From NCBI GenBank assembly GCA_964371785.1, contig CAYJOL010000009.1:62001-126000 (forward strand): DNA of 64,000 nt, read 5' to 3'. The stretch comes from CAVQCT01 sp964371785 (GTDB lineage: Bacteria > Zixibacteria > MSB-5A5 > GN15 > FEB-12). The number at the start of each line of letters is the position of its first letter. Position 1 is the stretch's first letter. Of the stretch, positions 1-8,161 are shown in pieces. The translations under genes and the position numbers were made by a program. The notes under the pieces are model-generated. The model was not told the DNA's origin. It was given only the letters and a program-made list of their open reading frames with translations, and ran no database searches.

Positions 1-48
1 GGCGCTTGCGAAGCGGTCTGCACATATGATGCCATCCGGGTGAGTTAG
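1..48 (+). CDS. C-terminal end of an iron-sulfur redox protein (partial, NuoF/HydB-like tail)
   Basis: An open frame enters from the left edge and stops at TAG 46-48. The 15 visible residues include ACEAVCTYDAIRVS, the typical last cysteine motif of a 4Fe-4S ferredoxin domain followed by DAI. The next gene starts 8 bases later and is a NuoG-N/HoxU-like protein, so this is probably the ferredoxin tail of a NuoF-like (HydB/HoxF-type) flavoprotein. The family assignment is inference from context, because only the tail is present. Confidence 0.6.
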   Translation, partial: GACEAVCTYDAIRVS

Positions 49-56
49 GAGAGCCC

Positions 57-833
57 ATGATAACTATGACAATAAATGGACGGGTGGTTCAAGCCGAAAA
101 AGGCGAAACGCTGTTGACTGTTATCCGCCGGGAAAAGATTAACGTTCCCGCCCTGTGCCATCACGAGGCCGTTCAGCCATTCGGCGCCTGCCGGCTCTGC
201 ATGGTTGAGATTACCCGGGAAAGCTGGAACGGGTGGTGCGACTATGTCACCTCGTGCCTCTACCCCGCCGCCGACGGTTTAATCGTGAGTACCCACGCCC
301 CGAAGGTCAATGAACTCCGGAAGACCATCCTGGATCTTTACCTGGCTCGCCACCCGCATTCCCCTGAGGTACGCGAGCTCGCCGCCGAATATGGAGTCAC
401 GAAAACCAGCTATGAGACCGTGGTCGACGGAAATAATTGTATCTTGTGCGCGGTGTGCACGCGTATTTGCGATGCCATGGGATTTAAGGCCATCTCGACC
501 GTTGGGCGAGGTCACGGCAAAGAAGTCGCCCCGCCTCTCCTCCAGGCCCCGCCGGCATGCACCGGATGCCTCGCGTGCGCAAGGAACTGTCCGACCAACT
601 ACATTGAGTTCTCTATAAACAACAATACACTTACTATCTGGAAAAAAGAGTTCGAAGTGATGACTTGCTCGCGTTGTGGGAGGCCGGGGATCACGAAGGT
701 GTTCGCCGAACACCTCAGCCGGGAGCGGGACATTCCGATTAGCTATTTTGAGGTCTGCGATGAATGCCACCGCAACGAGCTGAAAATGACGATGGGCAAG
801 ATTGCCAACTGGGAACGGGAGGCGAGGCGATGA
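57..833 (+). CDS. NuoG N-terminus/HoxU-like 2Fe-2S and 4Fe-4S electron-transfer subunit
   Basis: A 258-residue iron-sulfur protein. Residues 1-80 form a plant-type 2Fe-2S ferredoxin domain with cysteines in CHHEAVQPFGACRLC and a later TSC. Residues 95-150 resemble the NuoG/HoxU region, with a CILCAVCTRIC cluster, and CTGCLACARNC follows at about 168-178. The C-terminus adds two CxxC pairs (CSRCG and CDECH), possibly another metal site. Proteins of this length serve as the diaphorase or bifurcating-hydrogenase small subunit that passes electrons between a NuoF-like flavoprotein and a partner. AGGAGAG before the ATG supports the start. It overlaps the next ferredoxin gene by ATGA, which indicates translational coupling. 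Confidence 0.8.
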   Translation: MITMTINGRVVQAEKGETLLTVIRREKINVPALCHHEAVQPFGACRLCMVEITRESWNGWCDYVTSCLYPAADGLIVSTHAPKVNELRKTILDLYLARHPHSPEVRELAAEYGVTKTSYETVVDGNNCILCAVCTRICDAMGFKAISTVGRGHGKEVAPPLLQAPPACTGCLACARNCPTNYIEFSINNNTLTIWKKEFEVMTCSRCGRPGITKVFAEHLSRERDIPISYFEVCDECHRNELKMTMGKIANWEREARR

Positions 834-1267
834 AATACCAGTTCTATGTAAACCCCGATGCCTGCACGGGCTGTCGGTCATGCGAACTCGCCTGTTCCTT
901 CACCCACGCAGTCGATGGCGTGCGGGGACTTACCCGGATAAATCCCCTGCTGACTCAGTTCAAGGAGTTATGGGTGCCGGTAGTCTGTCTGCAGTGCGAT
1001 GACGCGGCGTGCGTTAAGTCATGTCTGGTCAACGCGCTCCAGCGCAATCTGGCAACCGGAGCTATTGAACTCAATCAGGATGTTTGTGTAAAGTGTATGG
1101 CCTGTGTTTCCGCCTGCCCTTTCGGGTGCGCTATCTTGGACACCCAGCAGAATATGGTAGTAAAGTGCGACCTGTGTGGCGGTGACCCGGCGTGTGCACA
1201 CTTCTGTCCCTCCAAGGCCCTCCAATGGAAGCCTGCGGTGGTCGTCAAGCGGAAAGTTGCTGTCTAA
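830..1267 (+). CDS. CooF/HycB-like polyferredoxin electron-transfer subunit
   Basis: A 145-residue protein with four cysteine groups: CTGCRSCELAC, CLQCDDAACVKSC, CVKCMACVSACPFGC and CDLCGGDPACAHFC. This is the layout of the HycB/CooF/HybA family, which carries electrons between a redox enzyme and its partner. The start is the ATG at 830, which overlaps the previous stop as ATGA and is preceded by GGGAGGCGAGG. An upstream in-frame ATG at 764 lies inside the previous gene and has a non-ferredoxin-like extension, so I rejected it. It ends this redox operon. The catalytic partner is outside the window. Confidence 0.82.
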   Translation: MKYQFYVNPDACTGCRSCELACSFTHAVDGVRGLTRINPLLTQFKELWVPVVCLQCDDAACVKSCLVNALQRNLATGAIELNQDVCVKCMACVSACPFGCAILDTQQNMVVKCDLCGGDPACAHFCPSKALQWKPAVVVKRKVAV

Positions 1268-1320
1268 GCATTTCAGCCGATTGGACGTCTTTAAGCAGGC
1301 ATGGACAAGTCATTTTGATT

Positions 1321-1348
1321 GTCGGCCCGGACAATTACCCGGGCCGAC
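1321..1348 (+). terminator. Strong hairpin after the redox operon, no U-tract
   Basis: A perfect 10-bp stem, GTCGGCCCGG (1321-1330) with CCGGGCCGAC (1339-1348), has an 8-base loop and lies 54 bases after the ferredoxin stop. No run of T follows on either strand, so it may mark a 3' end or a Rho-dependent site rather than a classical intrinsic terminator. Confidence 0.45.
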
Positions 1349-1365
1349 AGGCTCCAAAATAGCCC

Positions 1366-1395
1366 TTGACTTGTATGTCAATTTTAAGCTAATTA
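1366..1395 (+). promoter_or_regulatory. Candidate sigma-70-type promoter for the RsbV-like gene
   Basis: TTGACT at 1366-1371 and TAATTA at 1390-1395 are separated by 18 bases in the AT-rich gap before the STAS gene. The same TTGAC-N16-18-TA pattern occurs at other operon heads in this window. The leader to the start at 1534 would be about 130 bases. The rest of the 1268-1533 gap holds only the hairpin and nothing else I recognise. Confidence 0.45.
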
Positions 1396-1533
1396 AAGAC
1401 TTAGACGAAAACTGTTCTCGTGCGCAGGCGCGGCATGGATCGTTGGGAAGCGCCTGTCGGCAGATTGTATCTTGGGGAAACCCGAGGTGATTTCGCACGT
1501 AACTGTAAATATCCTCGCGTGGAGGCGTATGAT

Positions 1534-1872
1534 ATGAGATTATCCGATCGCGAACAAAATGGTGTCGTTATTCTCTCGCCCAAGGGAAAGATTATGGGCG
1601 GTCCTGATGCCAGCCTGCTTCATGACAAACTCTACGAATTTATCGAGCAGAACAAAAAACGTGTGGTCATCGATCTTGCTGGGGTTGACTGGATGAATTC
1701 TACCGGCCTCGGCATCCTGATTTCGGGGTACACGACGTTGCGCAATAACGAAGGCGAGCTGAAGCTTGCCAATGTGACGGAGAAGATCCAGTCACTTCTG
1801 ACCATCACCAAGCTGGTCACCGTTTTTGAGGCCTATGACTCCATAGAAGAAGCCATACAGTCGTTTAAGTAA
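1534..1872 (+). CDS. STAS-domain anti-sigma factor antagonist (RsbV/SpoIIAA-like)
   Basis: A 112-residue single STAS domain. The segment VDWMNSTGLG (residues 51-60) is the conserved phosphorylation loop, with Ser56 as the likely site phosphorylated by an RsbW-type kinase and dephosphorylated by a SpoIIE/RsbU-type phosphatase. Both partners are encoded directly downstream at 1963 and 2410. The start at 1534 is chosen because GGAGG lies 8 bases upstream and the domain begins there. An upstream in-frame ATG at 1420 would add unrelated residues. No sigma factor gene lies nearby, so the final target is unknown. Confidence 0.88.
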   Translation: MRLSDREQNGVVILSPKGKIMGGPDASLLHDKLYEFIEQNKKRVVIDLAGVDWMNSTGLGILISGYTTLRNNEGELKLANVTEKIQSLLTITKLVTVFEAYDSIEEAIQSFK

Positions 1873-1911
1873 CCATGTGCCCTGGGTAGACGGGATACGA
1901 ACATACTCTCA

Positions 1912-1945
1912 CAGGTAGGCAGCAGATCGGCCTGCCTGTTTTTTT
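1912..1945 (+). terminator. Intrinsic terminator or attenuator between RsbV- and RsbW-like genes
   Basis: CAGGTAGGC (1912-1920) pairs with GCCTGCCTG (1930-1938), including one G-U pair, with a 9-base loop, and is followed by seven T (1939-1945). The ribosome-binding sequence AGGAG of the next gene begins at the end of this T run. No clear promoter lies between it and the next gene, so it probably lets a fraction of transcripts through. Confidence 0.75.
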
Positions 1946-1962
1946 AGGAGAAATTTTTTTTA

Positions 1963-2385
1963 ATGAAAAATCCAATCATCTCGGGTAACACAATCACTAT
2001 CCCTTCCAGTCACGACTTCCTGACCGACGTCGACATGTTCGTGGAAGGGATCCTTAACGGTTACCAGATCGATGAATCGGTGCTTGCTGATATTGCCATA
2101 TCCGTTTCGGAACTGGTAAACAACGCCATCAGCCATGGAAACGCCATGAGGCGTGACAAGACTGTGACCGTTTCGGTCAGCAAGAACGGCGACAATGTAT
2201 CGATCACGATAGCCGACCAGGGTGGCGGGTTCAATCCCAAGGATATCGCTGACCCGCTTGCCGACGAAAACCTGCTGAAGGACACTGGCCGAGGGTTTTT
2301 CATCGTCCGGTCGTTGATGAACGATGTTGATATCAAGACGACCAGCGAAGGCACCTTGATCACAATTACAAAATCCGTTAAGTAG
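1963..2385 (+). CDS. RsbW/SpoIIAB-like serine kinase (GHKL ATPase)
   Basis: A 140-residue HATPase_c_2 domain protein. The N-box is ELVNNAISHGN (residues 50-60), the G1 box is DQGGGF and the G2-type segment is GRGFFIV. These proteins phosphorylate the STAS antagonist or bind a target such as a sigma factor. The STAS gene lies upstream and the PP2C-type phosphatase downstream, which makes a complete partner-switching set. AGGAG lies about 12 bases before the ATG, and the gene follows a terminator-like hairpin by only 17 bases. Confidence 0.87.
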   Translation: MKNPIISGNTITIPSSHDFLTDVDMFVEGILNGYQIDESVLADIAISVSELVNNAISHGNAMRRDKTVTVSVSKNGDNVSITIADQGGGFNPKDIADPLADENLLKDTGRGFFIVRSLMNDVDIKTTSEGTLITITKSVK

Positions 2386-2409
2386 TCAGTATAAAGGCCT
2401 GAAGTCTAC

Positions 2410-4674
2410 ATGAGTTTCGAGCTTATAAAGACGCTCCTGTACTTTTTGACCGGTGGATTCCTCATCTTCCTCGCGGTGACAATTACCCGTGACAACTTCA
2501 CTAACCGACTCAACCGGGTGACCGGCGCGATGCTGTTCTTCGCAGGACTCGGGCCGATATTTATGGCTCTTGGGCAGATTGTCGACCCGGCCAGTTTCCT
2601 CAAGACATCGTTCGAAGACACGACTATGTTCGGACTTCACTACATCTGGGAGTTCTTCTTCCCGCTTCTCGTTCTTTTCTCCTGGATTTTCCCGGAAGAC
2701 CGGTTAAGGCTGTTCCATCACACCCGACTGCGTTACCTGATCTTCATTCCGCAAGTCATGCATCTGGTAATTGTTCTCTTTTTCGATAATTTCATTGGCT
2801 TCCTCAATACGATGAAAGTTGACACCGTTACGCCCGGTTTTTCAAGTCTCGTGCTGAAACCATTTTCGGCGCTCGTATCATGGCTTATTCTTCTGCTCAG
2901 TTTCATCCGCACGTACCAGGACAATATCTTCAGTGTGGTCAACATACTCTATGTGTTAGTTGCTGTTTATTTTCTTGAAACCGGTATCCGGTATCTCCGT
3001 AATCCGCGTCTGTTGACTCAAACCCGCGTGGTCCTGTGGGCAACTCGGCTGGGTTTGGGACTGTTCGTAGCCGTGACAATAGGCTGGACCCTGCTTCCTT
3101 ACCAGTACCCCGAGGTAATCAAATCGACCCTTTTGATTCTGGCCCTGGTAGCCAGTTCCATAATTTTGATCTTCGCCACCGTGAGATACCAGTTTCTCGA
3201 CGTTCGGCTCATTTTTCGGCAGTCATTCGTCTATTCCATAACCTCCGCCATTCTCGTCGGAGCATATATCCTGCTCGTGGTCGAGTCGAAGAAACTACTG
3301 CAGCCGCTATTTGGCGAACAGGCCCAGATTGTAAGCTACGCCTTCATCATCCTGATTCTACTGCTGTTTCAGCCTATCAATAACTGGATCGACGAGATCA
3401 TTCGTTCGATGTTCATGCGCACCCAGACTGATCATCGCAACGTACTCGAACGTTTCTCACGGCAAGTGATTTCGCTGTTTGAACCGGGTCAGTTGAGAAA
3501 GATTATCGACGAGACACTGAAAACGACTCTGCTCGTGGAAAAGGTCTATTTTGTATTGTACGATGACAAAGTTCATGAGTATGTTCTCTTTCCCAGCGAT
3601 GACAATCCCAAGCGGCTGGTGATCGACCGTGAGGACCTGATGTTGCGGGGCATCAACCTTTTGGACACGCCGACCTATTACCACTCGCTTGAAGACTATC
3701 GCAAGGGATCCTCGCTGGCAACGCAACTGGAAGACCGGAATGTAAAGCTGGTTCTGCCTATGAAGGACGCTGATCACCTGCTGGGTTTTCTGGCTCTGAC
3801 CCACAAGGCGGCCGGCTATTCTTATACGGCCGAGGACCTGAATCTGCTGGGGACATTGTCCAATCAAATGGTGACCGCGCTCACCAACGCCCGGCTTTAT
3901 ATCGACTCGCTTGAACGTATGCGCCTGCAGGAGGAAGTGACCATGGCGCGCCAGATCCAGCTCGACCTGCTGCCATCGAAACCCCCGGACCTCAAGTGCA
4001 TGCGCATTGCCGTTCACTCGACTCCCTCGCGCACGGTCGGTGGAGATTTCTTTGACTTTATCGAAATCACCAAAGAGCGTCTTGGGATAGTGATAGCCGA
4101 TGCTTCCGGAAAAGGGATGCCCGCCGCTCTGTTGATCGCCCAGACTCAGGCTATTCTGCGAAGCGAAGTGTATAACGGTAATAGTATCGATCGAGTATTG
4201 AGAAATATGAATCAGCAAATTGTAGCCTCATCATCGTCCGAAAAATACGTCACGCTCTTCTACGGGGAGTTCGACACCACCTGCGGGAGACTGCAATATT
4301 CCAACGCCGGACACAATTATCCGGTGCTTGCCCGGGCAAACGGCGACGTGGAACTACTTAAAGACGGAGGTCCTATAATCGGCGCCTTCCCGCTTATGCA
4401 GTATCAGGCCTCATCGGTGCAGATTAACAAGGATGATGTTCTGTTCTTCTTTACCGACGGCCTGTCTGAAGCGATGAATGAAAAAGAAGAGGAGTACCGT
4501 GACGAAAGGGTGCACAAATTCATTACGGATCATCGCCAACTTGACCCGGCGGCCTTGATAGAGGCAATCCTCAAAGATGTCCGGGCATTTGACCCGACGT
4601 ATCCTCCGCGCGATGACACTACGATTATCGCTTTGAAAGTACAGGATCTTTATGAGCAACAACGACAAGTATGA
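2410..4674 (+). CDS. Membrane-anchored GAF/PP2C (SpoIIE/RsbU-type) serine phosphatase
   Basis: A 754-residue protein. About eight hydrophobic segments in residues 1-315 form a membrane sensor region. A GAF-like domain follows at about 340-495 (ending near NQMVTALTNARLY), then a short coiled linker and the PP2C-like catalytic domain at 510-750. Catalytic motifs are visible: GGDFFDF, DASGKGMPAALL, FFTDGLSEAMN and RDDTTIIAL, which supply the metal-binding aspartates. It should dephosphorylate the STAS protein encoded at 1534 in response to a membrane or ligand signal. It lies 24 bases after the RsbW-like gene. Confidence 0.88.
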   Translation: MSFELIKTLLYFLTGGFLIFLAVTITRDNFTNRLNRVTGAMLFFAGLGPIFMALGQIVDPASFLKTSFEDTTMFGLHYIWEFFFPLLVLFSWIFPEDRLRLFHHTRLRYLIFIPQVMHLVIVLFFDNFIGFLNTMKVDTVTPGFSSLVLKPFSALVSWLILLLSFIRTYQDNIFSVVNILYVLVAVYFLETGIRYLRNPRLLTQTRVVLWATRLGLGLFVAVTIGWTLLPYQYPEVIKSTLLILALVASSIILIFATVRYQFLDVRLIFRQSFVYSITSAILVGAYILLVVESKKLLQPLFGEQAQIVSYAFIILILLLFQPINNWIDEIIRSMFMRTQTDHRNVLERFSRQVISLFEPGQLRKIIDETLKTTLLVEKVYFVLYDDKVHEYVLFPSDDNPKRLVIDREDLMLRGINLLDTPTYYHSLEDYRKGSSLATQLEDRNVKLVLPMKDADHLLGFLALTHKAAGYSYTAEDLNLLGTLSNQMVTALTNARLYIDSLERMRLQEEVTMARQIQLDLLPSKPPDLKCMRIAVHSTPSRTVGGDFFDFIEITKERLGIVIADASGKGMPAALLIAQTQAILRSEVYNGNSIDRVLRNMNQQIVASSSSEKYVTLFYGEFDTTCGRLQYSNAGHNYPVLARANGDVELLKDGGPIIGAFPLMQYQASSVQINKDDVLFFFTDGLSEAMNEKEEEYRDERVHKFITDHRQLDPAALIEAILKDVRAFDPTYPPRDDTTIIALKVQDLYEQQRQV

Positions 4675-5239
4675 AAAATTCGACGCCGGGCGTCTTTTTA
4701 GCCGTAAGGACAATCACTCCGGATACACCTTCTGCCCGTTCTGTCAGTCACGGCTGGTTGAGAAGCTGCTTGACGGTCACCAACGACTGGTCTGTCCGAG
4801 TGATGAGTGTGATTTTGTCTTTTACCAGAATCCGGTCCCGGCGGCCGGCGCAATTATAGTGGAGGACAACCGGATTCTCTTGGTGAAGCGGGCTCACCCG
4901 CCGCGGATCGGTTGGTGGTGTATTCCCGCCGGATTCATGGAATGGAATGAGCACCCGTCACAGACGGCTGTAAGAGAGGTGTGCGAAGAGACCGGCCTGA
5001 ACGTGACTCTACGGAGTTTCTTCGAAGTATATTCCGGCAACGACGACCCCAGAAACAATGCTGTCCTTCTGTTGTATTTGGCCGACCGGATCGGCGGCGA
5101 GCTTCGAGCCGGCGATGATGCTCAGGATGTGCGGTTTTTCAGTTTCGATCAACTCCCATATGATATTGCGTTCGAATCGCATATTCAAGCCATTGCTGAC
5201 TACAACGACAGGATCAGAAGTCGCATCGGGCGCACATGA
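4652..5239 (+). CDS. Nudix hydrolase with N-terminal zinc ribbon
   Basis: A 195-residue protein. The Nudix box spans residues 94-116 (GFMEWNE... then REVCEETG), with the catalytic glutamates in place. Cys28, Cys31, Cys48 and Cys53 form a zinc ribbon like that of NADH pyrophosphatase-type and related Nudix enzymes. The substrate is probably a nucleoside diphosphate derivative and cannot be fixed from sequence. It overlaps the phosphatase gene by 23 bases and the next kinase gene by ATGA, so all three are translationally coupled. Confidence 0.85.
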   Translation: MSNNDKYEKFDAGRLFSRKDNHSGYTFCPFCQSRLVEKLLDGHQRLVCPSDECDFVFYQNPVPAAGAIIVEDNRILLVKRAHPPRIGWWCIPAGFMEWNEHPSQTAVREVCEETGLNVTLRSFFEVYSGNDDPRNNAVLLLYLADRIGGELRAGDDAQDVRFFSFDQLPYDIAFESHIQAIADYNDRIRSRIGRT

Positions 5240-6672
5240 AGTCTACATTTCGCTCAAGATTATTCAGGCTCTTTCTACTATTCTCTCTGATTCCGGCATT
5301 CCTGGTAGCACTTATCGGGTATTTCCTGGCGTCGGACCGAGACCTCCTGTCTCACGACACTGGGACATCGGCGTCCTCGGCAGTCGCTTCCTACTACAAC
5401 ACCTTCCTGTCCGACAGGATACAACGTGCTTTGCGGGCACACAGCGAAGATACCAGCGCCAATGCACAACTCGACTTCTTGATTGTCACAGTCGATTCAA
5501 GTCAGGAATTGGTTTCATCCGTGGGTACGCTGGACAGCTTAGCGCTGGTGAAAATTGCCGAGGCGGCGCGCACGCGTCCGACAGGAATTATTGAAACGAA
5601 CGGCCGGTTCATTCAATTTGCAAGTATCTCCGATGTCGGTGGCCGCACGTATGTAGGTGGATTCGTGCAGGATAGCGCCTATAGCGGACTCATGCGGAAC
5701 GTTCAGGCTGAATTATCTCAATCCACTTCCGCAAGAGTCCTTGGCGCCAGCTATATCCTGTTTGTGGGAGTTGTCTTCGCGGCTTTTGCGCTGATCGCAA
5801 TCCTGCTGGCCGCATACTTCTCGTCGCGTTACTCCCGCGCGCTGGCTGCCCCGCTTCTTGATCTGGGCGACGCATCGCGAAAGATTGCCCGCGGTGACTT
5901 CAACCAGCAGGTTAGACCGCGTGGCGACAGTGAGATTATCGCATTGATCGAAAATTTCAATACGATGGCAGATCAACTCCAGACCACGACCGCAAGACTT
6001 ACACAGTCCGAGCGGGTTGCCGCCTGGCAGCAGGTTGCACGGCGATTTGCCCATGAGCTGAAAAACCCGCTCCAACCCATATTGGTATCGATGTATCGAA
6101 TAGAAAAACGCCTGAAAGAATCAGGTCAGTACGAACAATTGGCAGAACCCCTTCGAGCCGCCTCGGATGAACTGAAGCACCTGACAGAGCTGGCCGACCG
6201 ATTCTCTCATCTGGCCAAACTACCGGAGCCGAAGCTTGAGCTTGTCAGCCTTAATGACTTGCTGGCCTCGATCGGAGAGCTGTACAAAGAGCAGTTGTCT
6301 ACGTACGACTTTCACGTGGAGTTGCCGCATCATCAGGTCAACGCTTCGGTCGACCCGGTTTACTTCCGCGAAGCGCTCCATAACTTGCTGCAGAACGCCG
6401 CCGATGCTTCCCCTGCCGGAGCGGCAATCATTTTGCGTTTGGTCCAGACCAACAGCGGCTGCATGATTCAGGTCCAGGATTTTGGCCAAGGCATGAGCAG
6501 AACAGTTGTCGCTTCAGCGGCGATACCTTATTTTACAACCAAAGCGAAAGGCTCAGGGCTCGGCCTCGCCATAGTCGAAAGAACCGTGAACGAATTGGGT
6601 GGCGAACTCCGCATTGATTCGACTGAAGGCGCGGGTACAACCATAACGATTCTTCTTCCGGAAGCTGAATAG
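5236..6672 (+). CDS. NtrY-like membrane sensor histidine kinase
   Basis: A 478-residue protein. Transmembrane segments at about 11-32 and 171-195 flank an extracytoplasmic sensor of about 135 residues. A HAMP domain follows (about 190-250), then a HisKA domain with the H-box FAHELKNPLQ (His273), an N-box (NLLQNAADAS), and G boxes (DFGQGM, GSGLGLAIV). The end overlaps almost directly with the start of an NtrC-type regulator at 6674. The membrane layout and partner fit the NtrY/NtrX group, but the signal is unknown. Confidence 0.87.
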   Translation: MKSTFRSRLFRLFLLFSLIPAFLVALIGYFLASDRDLLSHDTGTSASSAVASYYNTFLSDRIQRALRAHSEDTSANAQLDFLIVTVDSSQELVSSVGTLDSLALVKIAEAARTRPTGIIETNGRFIQFASISDVGGRTYVGGFVQDSAYSGLMRNVQAELSQSTSARVLGASYILFVGVVFAAFALIAILLAAYFSSRYSRALAAPLLDLGDASRKIARGDFNQQVRPRGDSEIIALIENFNTMADQLQTTTARLTQSERVAAWQQVARRFAHELKNPLQPILVSMYRIEKRLKESGQYEQLAEPLRAASDELKHLTELADRFSHLAKLPEPKLELVSLNDLLASIGELYKEQLSTYDFHVELPHHQVNASVDPVYFREALHNLLQNAADASPAGAAIILRLVQTNSGCMIQVQDFGQGMSRTVVASAAIPYFTTKAKGSGLGLAIVERTVNELGGELRIDSTEGAGTTITILLPEAE

Positions 6673-6673
6673 T

Positions 6674-8014
6674 ATGAGACGCAGAATCCTGATTGTAGAT
6701 GACGAACCCAACATTACATTGTCTTTCTCGTCGTTACTAAAGGACGAGGGATATCAAACCGAGACCGCCGCCACGGTGATTGATGCGCGCGCCCGGTTGG
6801 AGCAATTGGACTTTGCGCTGGTCCTGCTCGACTTGAATCTACCCGATGATTCCGGTATCGCTCTTTTGAAGAATATAGGCAGTGCCCCCGGTGCGCCACT
6901 CGTACTTGTCATTTCAGGTCAGTCGGAGATTTCAACCGCTCTGGAGGCAGTCAGACTGGGTGCTATCGATTATCTGGAAAAACCGGTCTCACCCGAGAAG
7001 CTCATTTCAAGTGTCCGCTCGGCCTTCATGCTAATCGAGGCAAACCGTCAACGCAATATCCTGGTGGAAGAACTGGATAGGACCTCGAGTATCGTTGGCG
7101 AGTCACCGGTAATTGTCCGCCTTCTTGAAAACATTTCGAGAATTGCATTATCGGACGCAACCGTGCTCATACTTGGCGCGAACGGCACAGGCAAGGAACT
7201 GGTCGCAACCCGTCTGTACCTGCAAAGCAATCGGAGGAACAATCCCTTCGTAAAAGTCAATTGCCCGGGCATTCCAGAAACGCTCTTTGAATCCGAGCTG
7301 TTCGGTCATACAAAAGGGTCGTTCACCGGCGCGGTGAAAGATTACCCGGGAAAATTCGTGCTGGCTGATCAGGGGACAATATTCCTGGATGAAATCGGCG
7401 ATTTGCCGCTCGAATGCCAGGCGAAGTTGCTCCGAGTGCTCGAAACGGGCGAAGTTGAGACGCTGGGCTCGGTCAAACCGAAGCAGGTTGAGGTCAGGGT
7501 CATTTGTGCCACCAATCGTGATCTGAACAGATTGGTTGCCGAGCGAAAGTTTCGGGAGGACCTCTTCTATCGAATATCTGTTCTTCCGATCACTGTACCT
7601 CCGTTAGCCGAACGGCGACCTGATATTCCCCTGCTTGTCGGAGAGTTTCTCCGCCGCTACGACCCCTCGGGGAAAACCGCTCTGACGACCGATGCCATCG
7701 CATATCTCTCCACCCTTGCCTATCCGGGGAATGTTCGGCAATTGAAGAATCTGATCGAACGCATTACGATCCTGCACGCCGGCCAGAAAGTCGGGGTAGC
7801 TGAGATCGCTCCGCAATTCACACAAGCCGTAGTGGACTCACGGATGACTCCGTCGATGTCGTTAACCGAGTCGCTGTCATGTTTCGAACGTGAGCTCATC
7901 CGATCAGCTTTGGCCGAATCCGGCGGCAATATTTCGAAAGCCGCCTCACAACTCAAGACCGATCGGGCCAATCTGTCCAAGAAGATCAAAGATCTCGGTC
8001 TTAAAGCTGAGTAA
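6674..8014 (+). CDS. NtrX/NtrC-family sigma-54-dependent response regulator
   Basis: A 446-residue protein. Residues 1-120 form a receiver domain with phosphoacceptor Asp53 in LLDLNLP. A sigma-54 AAA+ domain follows, with Walker A GANGTGKE (168-175), the sigma-54 contact loop GSFTGA (215-220, a common variant of GAFTGA) and Walker B IFLDEIGDLP. A Fis-type helix-turn-helix closes the protein (GGNISKAASQLKTDRANLSKK). It starts one base after the sensor kinase stop, so the two are a cognate pair. It should activate RpoN promoters. A sigma-54-like element lies 105 bases after its stop. Confidence 0.9.
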   Translation: MRRRILIVDDEPNITLSFSSLLKDEGYQTETAATVIDARARLEQLDFALVLLDLNLPDDSGIALLKNIGSAPGAPLVLVISGQSEISTALEAVRLGAIDYLEKPVSPEKLISSVRSAFMLIEANRQRNILVEELDRTSSIVGESPVIVRLLENISRIALSDATVLILGANGTGKELVATRLYLQSNRRNNPFVKVNCPGIPETLFESELFGHTKGSFTGAVKDYPGKFVLADQGTIFLDEIGDLPLECQAKLLRVLETGEVETLGSVKPKQVEVRVICATNRDLNRLVAERKFREDLFYRISVLPITVPPLAERRPDIPLLVGEFLRRYDPSGKTALTTDAIAYLSTLAYPGNVRQLKNLIERITILHAGQKVGVAEIAPQFTQAVVDSRMTPSMSLTESLSCFERELIRSALAESGGNISKAASQLKTDRANLSKKIKDLGLKAE

Positions 8015-8081
8015 ATTTTCTTCCACGCCGCCCAATTATAGTGCTTGTCCGTGTAAACTCAACACAGTATTTTTCCACGCC

Positions 8082-8111
8082 TTGACATAACTACTTGAAT
8101 TCCTGTAGCTT
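8082..8111 (+). promoter_or_regulatory. Candidate sigma-70-type promoter for the outer-membrane protein operon
   Basis: TTGACA (8082-8087) and TAGCTT (8106-8111) lie 18 bases apart, upstream of the gene at 8162. The -10 match is modest. It competes with a sigma-54-like element just downstream at 8119-8134. Confidence 0.4.
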
Positions 8112-8118
8112 GTGGATA

Positions 8119-8134
8119 TGGCACACAATTTGTG
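8119..8134 (+). promoter_or_regulatory. Possible sigma-54 (RpoN) promoter element
   Basis: TGGCAC (8119-8124), five bases, then TTGTG (8130-8134). This matches the RpoN consensus TGGCAC-N5-TTGC except that the -12 GC is GT. It lies just after an RpoN-activator gene and would give a start near 8145, just before the ribosome-binding site at 8151. Part of it also forms a small palindrome, CACAA-T-TTGTG. Confidence 0.3.
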
Positions 8135-8161
8135 TTACGTATGGTAAAACGGAGGATTATG

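Noticed and set aside
279..881. A 200-codon minus-strand open frame
   Set aside because: It lies opposite the 2Fe-2S/4Fe-4S gene, and the cysteine motifs support the plus strand only.
1321..1348. Hairpin as a classical Rho-independent terminator
   Set aside because: No U-rich tract follows it on either strand, so it is listed only as a low-confidence 3' structure.
3457..4218. A 253-codon minus-strand open frame
   Set aside because: It is antisense to the PP2C phosphatase and shows no protein-like motif.
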